NCBI GenBank assembly: GCA_013115145.1
Contig: JAAPAO010000063.1
Location: 18,951 to 82,950 of the forward strand
DNA: 64,000 bases
Direction: 5' to 3'
Source: Perkinsus chesapeaki
Taxonomy: Eukaryota; Perkinsozoa; Perkinsida; Perkinsidae
In this document: piece by piece, positions 1 through 10,339 of the stretch
Layout of the letters: every line of letters begins with the position of its first letter
Position numbering within the stretch: position 1 is the stretch's first letter
Translations under genes and position numbers: made by a program
The notes under the pieces: generated by a model
The model's input: the letters and a program-made list of their open reading frames with translations, nothing else
What the model was told of the DNA's origin: nothing
Databases searched by the model: none

Positions 1-627
1 ATCCTCAACTCTACTGGGAGTAATCTTGACAGTAGTGTTATAACCCTCATACTTATCAATAAAGTAGATGTTATCTTGTACGTTGGTAGAGTTGTTAATA
101 CTAACTTCTTCTTCTTCTCCTACCCATGCCTCTATATGATATTCCCCAGCATTGAGAATTGGCACCTCTATCTCAGCTACACCTCGGGCATGAAGAACGG
201 CGAAGCCTTCAAGACAGATTTCAGTGATATTAAAATGACCAATACAAGCATCACGGAAATTGTCAACTGGTGGGAGGCCATTAAAGAAGTTATCGAATAT
301 GGTGGATAGTAGAAGGGGATAGTCCTTATTACTTGTACGACCCATCCAATCATCGCTAACAACACGTATAGCTGATCGGGATACTTTAAAGATAGCGAGT
401 GTTAGTTTATGTATAGGAGGAGCCGTTGGAGTATCGGATATATGTATTGTAAATGATATAACATTACTAGTAGGCCGATTGGTGTTAGGGACTGGTGAGG
501 ACAAACGAATACATTTCTGAGAAGAATGCTCATGATAGCAGGATTGATGGTTGTGATGAGGTGATGGTTCGATAATTAGGGTGGTAGCGGTAACCAATAG
601 TGATAGTAAAACAATGGTCAACAACAT
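1..627 (-). CDS. Secreted protein of unknown function (3' part outside window)
   Basis: An uninterrupted reading frame runs from an ATG at 627 to the left window edge, 209 codons without a stop. Residues 1-18 (MLLTIVLLSLLVTATTLI) form a typical signal peptide, so the product should enter the secretory pathway. The mature part is globular in composition, with a few Cys (CYHEH, KCIRL, ACIGH) and an ending rich in aromatic and beta-prone residues (EYHIEAWVGEEEE). I recognise no domain. It lacks the long Ser/Asn/His runs of the secreted family at 51-64 kb, so common origin is not shown. The C-terminus is missing. No intron is seen, unlike most neighbours. Confidence 0.6.
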   Translation of the reverse strand, partial: MLLTIVLLSLLVTATTLIIEPSPHHNHQSCYHEHSSQKCIRLSSPVPNTNRPTSNVISFTIHISDTPTAPPIHKLTLAIFKVSRSAIRVVSDDWMGRTSNKDYPLLLSTIFDNFFNGLPPVDNFRDACIGHFNITEICLEGFAVLHARGVAEIEVPILNAGEYHIEAWVGEEEEVSINNSTNVQDNIYFIDKYEGYNTTVKITPSRVED

Positions 628-878
628 GGAGATAAAAGAAGAAGAAAGAAAGACTGTTGATGAGAGTGAGCTAGTGTAGTGAATGGGCCCCAACCATTCA
701 CACATGGCCAATGAAGGGTCCAAGTGAGAGGAGCTATTTGATTGAACAGTCTGTGAGGCAGTTGCAGCAGGTTACCAACTCTAAATATAGTAATAGTAGA
801 AAACAACAACTGTTATAATCGCAACATGATAGCGCCGTCCTCCTCCTTACACTCAGTGAGCCTTCCTGGTCAGATTAA

Positions 879-3576
879 TCAAGGATTCCTGGATGAGTTA
901 GATAATGCATATAATAGTGGAATCCGACTCACCAAAGTTGAATCGATATTGGATGGCCCATCAGAATGATGATGATGACTGTTGCTGTTTGACTGTATGG
1001 CACTCAATGCCTTTATTGCTTTAATAACACATAACTTAGGGCTTTTATCAATTGTTAAGGTTGATAGGATATTCCTAGTAAGGTCCGCCTAATCCATAAG
1101 TTGATAATGACATGAAACCTCATCACTTGACTATTATCATCATCATTAACAACTCACCTCCATGAATATTGTACCGATATCTTGTGACAAATCGAAAGCA
1201 AATCCTTCCTCTTCTGCAAGTTGGAAAAGGTGTGAGTGTGATGATGAAATTGAATAGTTCAAGTTGTTGCTAGGTCCTCGCTTCATCAGGATTGCTACTC
1301 GATCATAATCGTCCAAACTAATGTGTTTTATGAGTAAACCTTTGCAGACTGTATCTCTGTAGACGTACCTCTCCTTTTGTATGGTGCCTAGCTTACGACA
1401 ATGACTAAGACGATTTGCCTTTATCAAGTTGAGGATTTGAATGGCGGAGGTCTAAAATAATGACAGTGAAGGCTCATATTATTATTAGTTACTATTAACT
1501 TCCTCAGCCACACCAAACTTCACTTTGGTTATCCATAATGCAAATTTATTGATAGGATCATTACCATCCAACTCAGCTAAACCATTACTATCACAACCAT
1601 AATTATTTGGTATCTTAACCATATAACATCATAATAATCATCACAAAGCATCTAAATGTCTTCCCCTTACCACCTGAGCCATACGCCGCAGGAAATACTC
1701 CTCAGCGGTTTCGACACAATTAACTTCTTTCCCTTCAGCAGGCAGCATTACATTATCTTCATCTTTTACCAAATCGATCGTTTGATCGATATGTAGTATC
1801 TTAGCACTCTGTAAAGCTGCAAACATTCCATCTTCCAGACCCTCTGTTAACAGACCACTAGGTTCCATCTCTACAGCAACTGCCTCCACTCGTTTAGTTA
1901 GGTCTTCATTAAAATTAGGATTAATAAATACTATTGTATCAACTGTTACATTACATACCTTTATACCCCCTTCATCAGATAAAGCTTCACCAACTCGTTT
2001 ACCAACATCTTCCATAAACCTTGAATCTCTTTCATATGGTAAAGTGCAATGTGGTATGAGACAACATGATGATGTTGATGATGTATGTTGGTAATGGTTA
2101 GGTATACTCTCAGATGTCCCCAATATTTTAATAACATTATCACCATCATCTTTAATCTTCATCATCTTTAGATGTACAGATATCTTAGCCAATTGAACTG
2201 ATGGTATACCTTGTATTATCCCTCCTCTACGAACTAACTCGTCGAAGATGCTATTACTCTGTGATGATGATGACCTATTGAGTAATGTTGGACAATAGAA
2301 GGCTTACGTATACTGTATGCTTACGAGGACATACTCTTGGTCTTGGCGGTAATCTCTTCCATAAGTCTATGACGGTATGAGCTCTGGATATAATAATAGT
2401 CCAGTCATTCTCATCCTTACTAAATGCCGCCGATCTTACCTTATCGGTAGTACCTGCTAAGCTGGTCAAATCGATGTACATTGATGATGAATCGGCATGC
2501 TCAACAGCTTTGCCATCAACGTCAATTATCCATTTACAGCAAGTCTGAATTATAAAGTAATGAATGATAATATCTCATATAACTAGTACTTGATAACATT
2601 GTATACATAATTGAGCCCAATCATCAATAATATCATCAACATCATTCCAAGGTCCAGTAATATGTGGAGGTAGAAAAGGTCTGATCACTATTATAGTAAG
2701 TATCACCTTCTAAGTTTAATACTACTAACCTTAATCCTTCACTTTTTTCCATCAACTTCATAATCCCTCGTGGAGAGTTATTATTAATATAATGATTAAC
2801 GTTAATCGATAAAGGTACTCCAAGATACCCCGATAACTAGATATTTGCTATAGGTAAATACAACCTGCTGCATCATTTAACCAACCTGTAGTAATCCATT
2901 AGTAATAGGCTTTATCATCCCATCTATCATTATAACAACATATCCACTATAACCCTCAATTATCTTTTTAATACGTGATAGTATCTTTGGTGAGGATAAG
3001 AGACAAGACACAACATCACCCCCTCCTTCTCCAACGCCGCACGGTGAAGATTTTAATGAAAGTATCTTTCAAGATAATTAAGGATAACAATACTGTTCCG
3101 AGTGGACAACTTACTTGTAGTCTACCCCATAGATTATATATTCCTCCCTTTAACTCTAGCAGCTTACTATAATACATTTTCATTTCAATAGGTAAATCAT
3201 TTATTGTTAATAAAACCATATCAAGCTTGCTATCAATGATATCAAACATCCTTCCAACTCCACCATCCAAATGGATCTCCAGATGTCGTCTATCGGCTAC
3301 CCTAAGACTACTATATCTAGTATTCGATAACATCATCATCCTGCAAGCCGCTAATGTCCTTCTCTCCATCAGATCTCTAATATGCTTTTGTGTCTTCCAT
3401 AATATACACTTTGATCTCCAGAATGTCTGAATCTTCAAAGCAGCTAAAGTTATGAATACGAATAGTCTTCTGTAATCCCTTCGTCTTAGGGATATCCGCC
3501 AATGCCTTTGAATTAACTTTATCTTTTTTATAACATCGGGAGAGCTACCAGTTACTATTAGCTCATTTACAGTCAT
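879..3576 (-). CDS. IQCH-like protein (IQ motif plus ATP-grasp-like region)
   Basis: Multi-exon gene read from an ATG at 3576 (MTVNELIVTG) to a TGA at 879. The first exon has two basic IQ-type segments (IKLIQRHWRISLRRRDYRR and ALKIQTFWRSKC), the usual calmodulin-binding pattern. The exon at 1641-2192 has a CxxP-type segment followed by FMEDVGKRVGEAL and VDTIVFINPNFNEDL. The exon near 1146-1440 reads LFQLAEEEGFAFDLSQDIGT. These fit the C-terminal region of IQCH, a ciliary/germ-cell protein of animals and protists with an ATP-grasp-like fold. The last exon (about 879-1090) ends in a His-rich linker and a hydrophobic segment. Several central exons (2.2-3.0 kb) were joined only loosely. The family call rests on remembered motifs, not on a search. 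Confidence 0.5.
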
Positions 3577-3655
3577 TTAATACACCTTAATAATTATGTA
3601 TACTTATTATTAACAACCCAATAAGTAGCATGATTGGTGGGGTAAATAACGTTGT

Positions 3656-3657
<2 letters not shown>

Positions 3658-3694
<37 letters not shown>
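3658..3694. repeat. (AGT)n microsatellite
   Basis: About twelve AGT triplets lie between the start of the IQCH-like gene and the stop of the DDX55-like gene. They are outside any exon I could define. Confidence 0.9.
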
Positions 3695-3767
3695 ACTAAT
3701 GTATTATTATTGGACAGCAGTTGGTATACGTAATACGTTGGTATGATAACACCCAGTTATCACGTTA

Positions 3768-6741
3768 TCATCGTCGTTTCTTAGACTTCCTTCGTCCACC
3801 CCCAAGTACCTATAAAATTATTACATAACATCTTTATCTATCCCAGAAGTGTTGTTACATCCTTCCGTATCCGCTTTTTGGTTACAACATTCAATCCTCC
3901 TCCTCCCCCAGCAGAAGCAGCTACTTCATTATCATCTTCAACACTGGACGTTTCATCACTGACAATCTCATCATCATCATCATCATCATCATCGACACCA
4001 CCATCCAACAGCTTCATTTCATGCTCAAACTGTTTCCTCGTTATCTTCCCTGAATAATATAGTCACTGCGCCACAAAACTATAGCCTAACTAAATACCTT
4101 TCTTAAGCTTCTTTACCAAAGCCTCCTCCTTTTGAAGGGAATCCAGTTCATGTTGAGTTGTTGTACGACGACATTCTCTTTTCTCAGCCCTGGTACGTAT
4201 AGCATCTAGCAATACAACAGTCATTCTGTCCCTGATTATGTGCATGCGTGCAGCAGCAACAACAACACTCTACCAGATTTCTGTGTAATCTTCTCCCTCT
4301 TCCTCCTTCGTTCTTCTCTATCTATCTCAACCTTCTTCAATCGTTCCTGTCGGGACGCTTCCTTTGTGGGATCAGAATAAGCAACAGAATCTGGAACGAC
4401 CTGAAAGTTGTCGATGCTGGGGATCGAACCTACGACTTTAGTCAGAGTTCCTACTACTACTACCTCTGATTGAACAAAGTTATCAATCCGTCGGCCCATA
4501 ATCTCTTTAACTCTTGGTAGCCTTAATAAGCTGAATGATGTTGCAACATCCCCCAAATCGAGCTCCTACATTTGAAGGAGAATAAGGTGGTCTCTGGTTC
4601 GATCCAAACACCATACACTCCTTTACCTTAATGTTAAAGACAAAACTCAATTCGTGTTCGGAGTAACCTCGTACGAAAGATACGAAAGCCGCAACTGCCT
4701 TGTCCAAGAAGTCACCTACAATATTACGGCGCGCGATAATAGTTAATCTCTTCATAAATTGTCCGCTTACGTGATTTTTCATTATAGTTTTTACGTATAT
4801 CTTCCAACATTCCGAGTGCGTGTTCTTCAACATATCTTTCACTTTCATCATCATCTTCCCATTTTGATAAAGATACTCCACGACACTTCAAGAATGAGAG
4901 ATATCCATCAACCTGCATGAATTACCGTCGACTATTACTCACCACGCTTCACGACCACCATTATTACCTCACTCTCCAACATACATGCTACAGCTTGACC
5001 ATCTCTACCAGCTCTTGCTGTCCTTCCTACACGATGGATAAAAAAGGAAGGTGATTGTGGAAGATCAAATTGAATAATCCAATCAACCTAATGATGATAA
5101 CCCGGGTTCGATCCCCGGTAATGACATATATTACTTTAGGAATATCAACTCCACGTGCAACAAGATCAGTAGCAAGCATAACATCAGTGCAACTGTTGGA
5201 GGTAGTTCTAAATTATTAATATAACATCATGGATAATAATACATGTTATTATTAATTACCCTTCACTAAATGCTTTATATGCTTTATGTCGAGCTGAAGG
5301 TGTCATATGACCATGTAATTTATGAAGGCTAATGGATGCTGCTGCTGCTTTATCTGAGTTTAAATAACCTTGCCGAGGATCGAACCTGTGCCAACCTCCT
5401 TCAGTCTCATTCTTCCAAAGCTCTTTTAATATAGCATAATGGTAATCAACCGACGCACATGTTAAGAAGAAGACCAAGACCTTTGAACCTACGTACCATC
5501 GATACCACCTCTAAGTCGTTGACGTTAATTGTTGAAGTCATACCAGATGATCTAGTTTCAACAAAGTGTTTCATCCATCCTAGCTTATGACGTTGATCTA
5601 TAACTTTATAATAGTTTTCGAGACCTTTAGGTAAATCATAAGTTGCATTATCAGTACAAGAAGTAGTAGTTGATGATGATGATGATGATGATGATGGACG
5701 TGATAGTTTAACCTAATATTCAACCATCACTCAAGTTCGATCCCCAGAGATGGTCTTTTAATTACATGTACAGGATTCCTAAGACCAGCCTTCTTTACCA
5801 ATTGTTTGATCTCAGCTCCTGCTAACGTAGCAGAGAACAGACAAGTACGTCGCTGAAAGCAAGGACTCAGGTTCAATTCCCGGTAAGGGTATTTTACTTG
5901 TTTAGGTAGGACCGCGAATATATCAGACATATCCTTTTCAAATCCCAAAGCCAATAATCTATCAGCTTCATCTAATACCAATACCTCTGTAGTTTTAAAC
6001 CTTAATGGACTATCCATATCCTTTTCGCATAAGATATGTCTTACTCTACCAGGTGTACCTATTATATCACAGATACGGTTAAATGAGGCTATATGAAATC
6101 CTTCTCACCAACTAGTATCAATGATGATCCCTTTGCTCCTTCAATAACTGCACGATCAGCATGTATATCTCTACCACCGACAAAGCAGTAACATTTAAGG
6201 TGTGGTACAGGATCAGCTAAAGGATATTCGGCTTGGTTAGATTCCTCAACTACTATTAGTACCATGAATATATTGCATTATTATATCATGAATTTGTGTA
6301 GCTAATTCTCTAGTAGGGGAAAGAATAACTGCTCCCACACTAGCAGCTTCAGGGATAATAAACTCCGAACACGCTTCCTAACATACTTTATATCTAACCA
6401 GCTTCAAGCTAAGATACCCTATTACCCCTTCATCTGATAATTGTTTACTCATCATTTCCATAATAGGTAATACAAATGCTAAAGTCTTCCCACTACCAGT
6501 AGCAGCCTCACATGCCACATCTTTATGTTGAAGGAATAATGGTATAGCAACTGATTGAACCTAATGATGAAGAGGAGGAGGATAATATAAATTATTAATA
6601 AGACGATGATGATGATAATATCACCGGAGTTGGATGCTGAAATTTAAGGGTATTATTGACAAAGTCGATAGACTTGTCATTTAATCCAAGACCATTCCAG
6701 CTTCGTGGATGACTAGAGGAGGATGAAGTATTGTTGGCCAT
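3768..6741 (-). CDS. DEAD-box RNA helicase, DDX55/Spb4 family
   Basis: ATP-dependent RNA helicase, expected in nucleolar 60S ribosome assembly. From the ATG at 6741 ([10 protein letters not shown]) the protein shows a Q-motif region (NGLGLND..FQHPTPVQ), motif I (AATGSGKT), PTRELA, DEAD in [16 protein letters not shown], the SAT motif in [17 protein letters not shown], and motif [13 protein letters not shown]. After the helicase core come [34 protein letters not shown] and a basic tail ending SKKRR; this C-terminal extension is diagnostic for Spb4/DDX55. At least nine short introns interrupt it. Six of them carry tRNA T-arm-like segments (listed separately), far more than any other gene here. 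Exon joins restore the conserved family sequence each time, which supports the intron calls. Confidence 0.9.
4401..4463 (-). repeat. Intron with tRNA T-arm-like segment (sense)
   Basis: 63-nt GT..AG intron of the DDX55-like gene. Removal joins FVQSE to [11 protein letters not shown]. On the sense strand it contains GTAGGTTCGATCCCCAGC, a B-box-like variable-loop/T-arm segment, with short flanking arms that can pair (AAAGT near the 5' side, ACTTT near the 3' end). No D-arm or anticodon arm is present. Confidence 0.75.
4566..4626 (-). repeat. Intron with tRNA T-arm-like segment (antisense)
   Basis: 61-nt GT..AG intron of the DDX55-like gene. Splicing joins FVFNIK to [11 protein letters not shown], a conserved family segment. 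The plus strand reads GTCTCTGGTTCGATCCAAAC, so the T-loop consensus is antisense to the host gene. Confidence 0.75.
5088..5134 (-). repeat. Intron with perfect tRNA T-arm (antisense)
   Basis: 47-nt GT..AG intron between ARGVDIPKV and the exon encoding DWIIQFDLP. On the plus strand it holds a perfect T-arm: 5-bp stem CCGGG/CCCGG around the loop TTCGATC. This is the cleanest copy. The rest of a tRNA (acceptor 5' strand, D and anticodon arms) is not present upstream. Confidence 0.8.
5329..5395 (-). repeat. Probable intron with tRNA T-arm-like segment (sense)
   Basis: Between [10 protein letters not shown] and LHKLHGHM of the helicase lies a stretch absent from the family. It ends in a clear acceptor (CCATTAG). 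The donor is ambiguous: the preferred frame uses a GT inside the T-loop motif. The sense strand reads GAGGTTGGCACAGGTTCGAT, which resembles a tRNA variable loop plus T-arm. The T-stem pairs poorly. Confidence 0.55.
5713..5765 (-). repeat. Intron with tRNA T-arm-like segment in a hairpin (antisense)
   Basis: 53-nt GT..AG intron joining RNPVH to the exon beginning VKLSRP. The plus strand reads ACCATCACTCAAGTTCGATC and then CCCAGAGATGGT. ACCATC pairs with GATGGT, so the T-loop motif sits inside an acceptor-like stem. Confidence 0.75.
5853..5897 (-). repeat. Intron with tRNA T-arm-like segment (antisense)
   Basis: 45-nt GT..AG intron. Removal gives [17 protein letters not shown], the expected motif III context. 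The plus strand reads GGACTCAGGTTCAATTCCCG, a T-loop with TTCAATT. Confidence 0.8.
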
Positions 6742-6901
6742 AATGTACAATGGCCTGTGGAGGAGGAGGAGGAGGAGGGGCCCTGCTACTAAACAGTACT
6801 ATTAAAGTCAAACATAATGGATAAACAGAAACAATAAGACCATGATGAGATGATGGTGAGGATTATTATTATTATTATGATGGTGCTGCTGCTGCTGTTC
6901 T

Positions 6902-7517
6902 TCATTCTTCTTTACTTCCTGTGTATTCGAGTAGCTTACGAAATACCGAATTATTATCTATAAGCTCACTCGGTGCCACGGACTGAATTCATTCACTAGG
7001 GATCGAACCTGGAACCTTTTGTTGTTTCATCACCTGGGCCGATAACCATTTGTATAAATCAGGATTCTCTAAAGCTAACACTTCCTCAAACTCATCAACT
7101 TCTCCTTCTGGCATATCACGTAGGTAGCGATCTATCATTATGAATGATTGAGTGATGACATTATTACTACTACCTGCAAAACTACCAAGGATAACATCTA
7201 ATTCAAGATAACCTCTTTGCCGGGCTCTGAGTTATCCATAACAAGAATAATAATATTTATATCACTTAATATTTTACCTATATAATAAAACCTTCTTTCT
7301 ACCGTCTAAATCGCCCGATGATAGCTCAGGTTTATATCCTCTTATTGGATGTTCGGTGGTGGAGTATGAGCAATTCCTCATCATCAACCTACCACACTTC
7401 TCTATATATATCATAAACTTGATGACATACCTACCTAGCAGCAGCACGACCAGTAACAACCAATTGCCTCTTAGTAACAAACGAAGTCATCATCAAACTA
7501 ATCGAACGAAGAAGCAT
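6902..7517 (-). CDS. Succinate dehydrogenase assembly factor 2 (SDHAF2/Sdh5)
   Basis: Mitochondrial factor required for covalent flavination of the SDH flavoprotein. ATG at 7517 starts an Arg/Ser-rich, acid-free leader (MLLRSISLMMTSFVTKRQ) that looks like a mitochondrial presequence. Exons join to give KKVLLYRARQRGYLELDVIL, the family hallmark (RGxLELDxxLG), then MPEGEVDEFEEVLALENPDLYKW and a short C-terminus ending GSKEE. Length is normal for the family. At least three introns are present. The last (6983-7033) contains a tRNA T-arm-like segment. It lies in tandem 160 bp downstream of the DDX55-like gene's first codon. Confidence 0.88.
6983..7033 (-). repeat. Intron with tRNA T-arm-like segment (sense)
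   Basis: 51-nt GT..AG intron of the SDHAF2 gene, joining YKWLSAQ to SVAPSEL. The sense strand reads AAAGGTTCCAGGTTCGATCC, again variable-loop plus T-loop consensus. Confidence 0.75.
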
Positions 7518-7657
7518 TCTTTCGGACCTTACTAACTAATAAGAACTATAACTAACTAATATTGTTCAACACAACTATTATTATAATGTCTTCTTGTTGG
7601 AATGATGATGATGATGATGCTGACATAATACGTTTACTGTATTTATCAAGTAGATAC

Positions 7658-9500
7658 TCATTTATCTTCTTTCTGGCTCCTCGATGATCGTTCCTCAGAG
7701 TTGCGTCGAGATACCCTACTTGTCTCAGAATCAGAACGTCGCCCAAAACTCAAAGACCTTCGCCTAATGGAAGTGATAATACCCGGGTTCAATTCCTAGT
7801 TGAGGCTATTTATTACTCATCTTTATTCCTATCACTTTTAGATCCTCTATTACTCTTTCTAAAATCCCGACTCTGTGGAGGTGTCCTTGATCTATTATTA
7901 TTATTGTTATTATAACCCTTATCATAGTATACTACTACCTTGATGCCTTCCTCCTTCTTGCTGTTTCAGGTCCTTCTTCTTCAGTATCATCTCTCCTAGT
8001 TTGTCTTCTTGGTCTCCCTATTGGTGTTCTATTCTCATTATCTTGTCTAATTATTAATATTATTATATCTACCCTAACCTTTAGTTACACTAACCTTCTA
8101 TCCCTTCTCTCTTCAGATACTCTCCGACTACTCCTCCTATCATCGCCATGTGACCTCCGATGATGATGATGGTCATGATGATGATGATAACGTCCCCGAC
8201 GACTATCATCATCTCGATGCTGTATCGATCGACTATCTCCAATTGTGCAATACCCTATCCCCCTTCTGTTATTCTTACCTTCGTCTCCTCCTTCCATCTC
8301 TACTATTTGGTTCATCTATATCTCTTGATCGTGATCTAGGTGAGGGAGATCTCCTTCTATAATAACATTATCACTTTACCATCCACACCTTTATTACCCT
8401 ACCTCCTCGATCTACTATCCTCATTATCTGCTTCTGATCCTCTCCTTTGCTTTATTCTTCTATCTGGTGTACGTGACCGCCTATAATACTACTATACATG
8501 AAGCCACCGATTAATATTACGATGATGATGATTTCCTGTGTAATGGTTCATCATCACCATCAGTTCTTGTTGTTGTTCTTGTTGATGTACCTCCTACTGG
8601 AGCAGCATTATTCGGTGATGATCCAGGTGACGGTGGTCTAATAGGACCACGGCGAACTATAACAATAAAATAATAATAATAATCATTTAGTAGTTATATT
8701 ACTACTTCTGGTATCAAAAGCCGGAGCAGTTGGAATAAGTAATGGTCCAGGAGGGGGAGGAGGAAGATACGACTCTTCATTCTCCTGCAACATAATACTA
8801 CTATAATAATATACAGTAATCCATTTATACTACCTTTTTAGCTGCGGCTTCAGCAGCAGCTTTTCTTTGTTCAATCTCTCTTTTAACCTTTTCAGCTTCC
8901 TCCTTCTTTCTCATCATCTCCCTCTTCTTTCGATCAACCAATTGAGCTGGTACACCAGCTGGTGAGTCCTACTTTAAAATGCATTGTTAAATGGATAATC
9001 ATAACATCGTCTTCACTTGAGCGCTCAATAACATCTCCCATAACTCTTCACAGAATGGCGCTGCGCCACGTTGAAGAAAGCCTGTTAAACTTAATTGCAT
9101 CAATCTTGGATCAACCTATTTAATGATAATATAATCCGCACTTCTTGAATTTGGTGAAGTGTGAAGTATTGCTGTCTTTGTTGTTTATTACCTCGGTATG
9201 ATCCGGTGTTGCTGTTATCTGCTCTATTGCATAGTCAATAACAATATCATCTTCTGTACCAATAATATCAGTTATTCTATCACTTATCCATGGACGTATA
9301 ACATCCACATTTATACGGTTAAGATCAACTGGCCTACTTTAACTTACTAAGAGATGTCGACTGCTGTTGCTGAGGTAGTAGTATTACTTATCAAAAGACT
9401 TTGGGAATTTCATCTTAGCCAAAAGCTTCTGATCCCCAGTCTTCTTGAAGAATGGATCTTGATCTGATGCTGTCCCTCGGAAATAGGATCCACCTTCCAT
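7658..9500 (-). CDS. SRRM1-like PWI/RS-domain splicing factor
   Basis: Nuclear pre-mRNA splicing coactivator type. From ATG 9500 the protein begins MEGGSYFRGTASDQDPFFKK, then a PWI domain (VDLNRINVDVIRPWISDRIT, DIVIDYAIEQI, QLSLTGFLQRGAAPFCEELW) as in SRm160/SRRM1, followed by a Lys/Glu helix (RKKEEAEKVKREIEQRKAAA). The C-terminal half is basic, rich in Arg/Ser/His and Pro, and ends RRNSEERSSRSQKEDK at a TGA (7658). Numerous introns interrupt it; the last (7764-7816) carries a tRNA T-arm-like segment. The PWI domain call is strong. Exon joins in the RS part are approximate. Confidence 0.85.
7764..7816 (-). repeat. Intron with tRNA T-arm-like segment (antisense)
   Basis: 53-nt GT..AG intron in the SRRM1-like gene. 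The plus strand reads ACCCGGGTTCAATTCCTAG, closely similar to the perfect copy at 5088-5134. The downstream exon opens RRSLSFGRRS, an RS-type continuation. Confidence 0.75.
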
Positions 9501-10339
9501 CTTATTAATGATGATGATGAAGATACTAATAAGATATTAATTATTATGATAACCCACTAACACAACAGATAGAGATAACAGAAGGAAACGACGATGATGA
9601 AATAGAACACCAACGATAACAACAACAGCAACATAAGCAACAACGGTAAGAATAGGCACTGGTGCGGTACTAACGCTACAAACGGTATTAACTGCTGTGG
9701 TTATTGCTGCTGCTGATGCTGATTGTGATAGTTATCATCGTAGAAAGGGTTATCTCCCATATCATTATAGCAGACAAACATGAGCAACAACAACATCAAG
9801 TGTTCATATTATAACCTATACAACATAATAGCTCTATGATGATGAGGGTAATGTCAAACTAAGAGCGTGAACTTGTAGATATATCAAACAAGTTGGCTGA
9901 ATAGACAAATATGAAGGTGGGAAGAGGAGGCGTGGGTTCTATCCCTGGTAACTTCATTTTAAGAGGAGCGTGTAGTAGGAAATAATAGGAATGTAATAGA
10001 AAGTTAATAAATACACAACATGACCAATTTGACACAACAAGTAACATAATCTTCATCATCATTATCCAACAATAGGGGAAGACAGTGTTATTAATAATAC
10101 ATGGTATATATTATTTATCAATGTACGATACCAAACGGTAGCTTAGTTATGGATATATATATATATATATTCAAGGCCAAATAATCGATCACATAATCGA
10201 TTATATTGATGATGATGATGATGATGATGAAATAAGTCCATGAAACGAGGTGAAGAAACAAGGTGTTATTATAATGGATGATGAGACTAATACAACAACA
10301 TCATTATACTACTACTACTGCTACTGATGATGATGATGT
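9501..10339. other. 839-bp interval with possible unresolved small minus-strand gene
   Basis: No complete gene could be assembled. On the minus strand, 9540-9740 encodes an open stretch with one hydrophobic, membrane-like segment (APVPILTVVAYVAVVVIVG) ending at a TAA, and 9750-9770 contains an ATG followed by GDNPFYDDN. These could be exons of a tail-anchored protein. At about 9933-9955 the plus strand reads GTGGGTTCTATCCCTGG, another T-arm-like segment. A (TA)n tract (10154-10170) and a (GAT)n tract (10205-10230) follow. Confidence 0.4.

Noticed and set aside
826-969. 47-codon plus-strand frame starting ATGATAGCG
   Set aside because: It overlaps the last exon of the minus-strand IQCH-like gene and has no recognisable features.
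5088-5134. Possible intact tRNA gene around the perfect T-arm
   Set aside because: No matching acceptor 5' strand, D-arm or anticodon arm within about 75 nt on either strand; only the T-arm is present.
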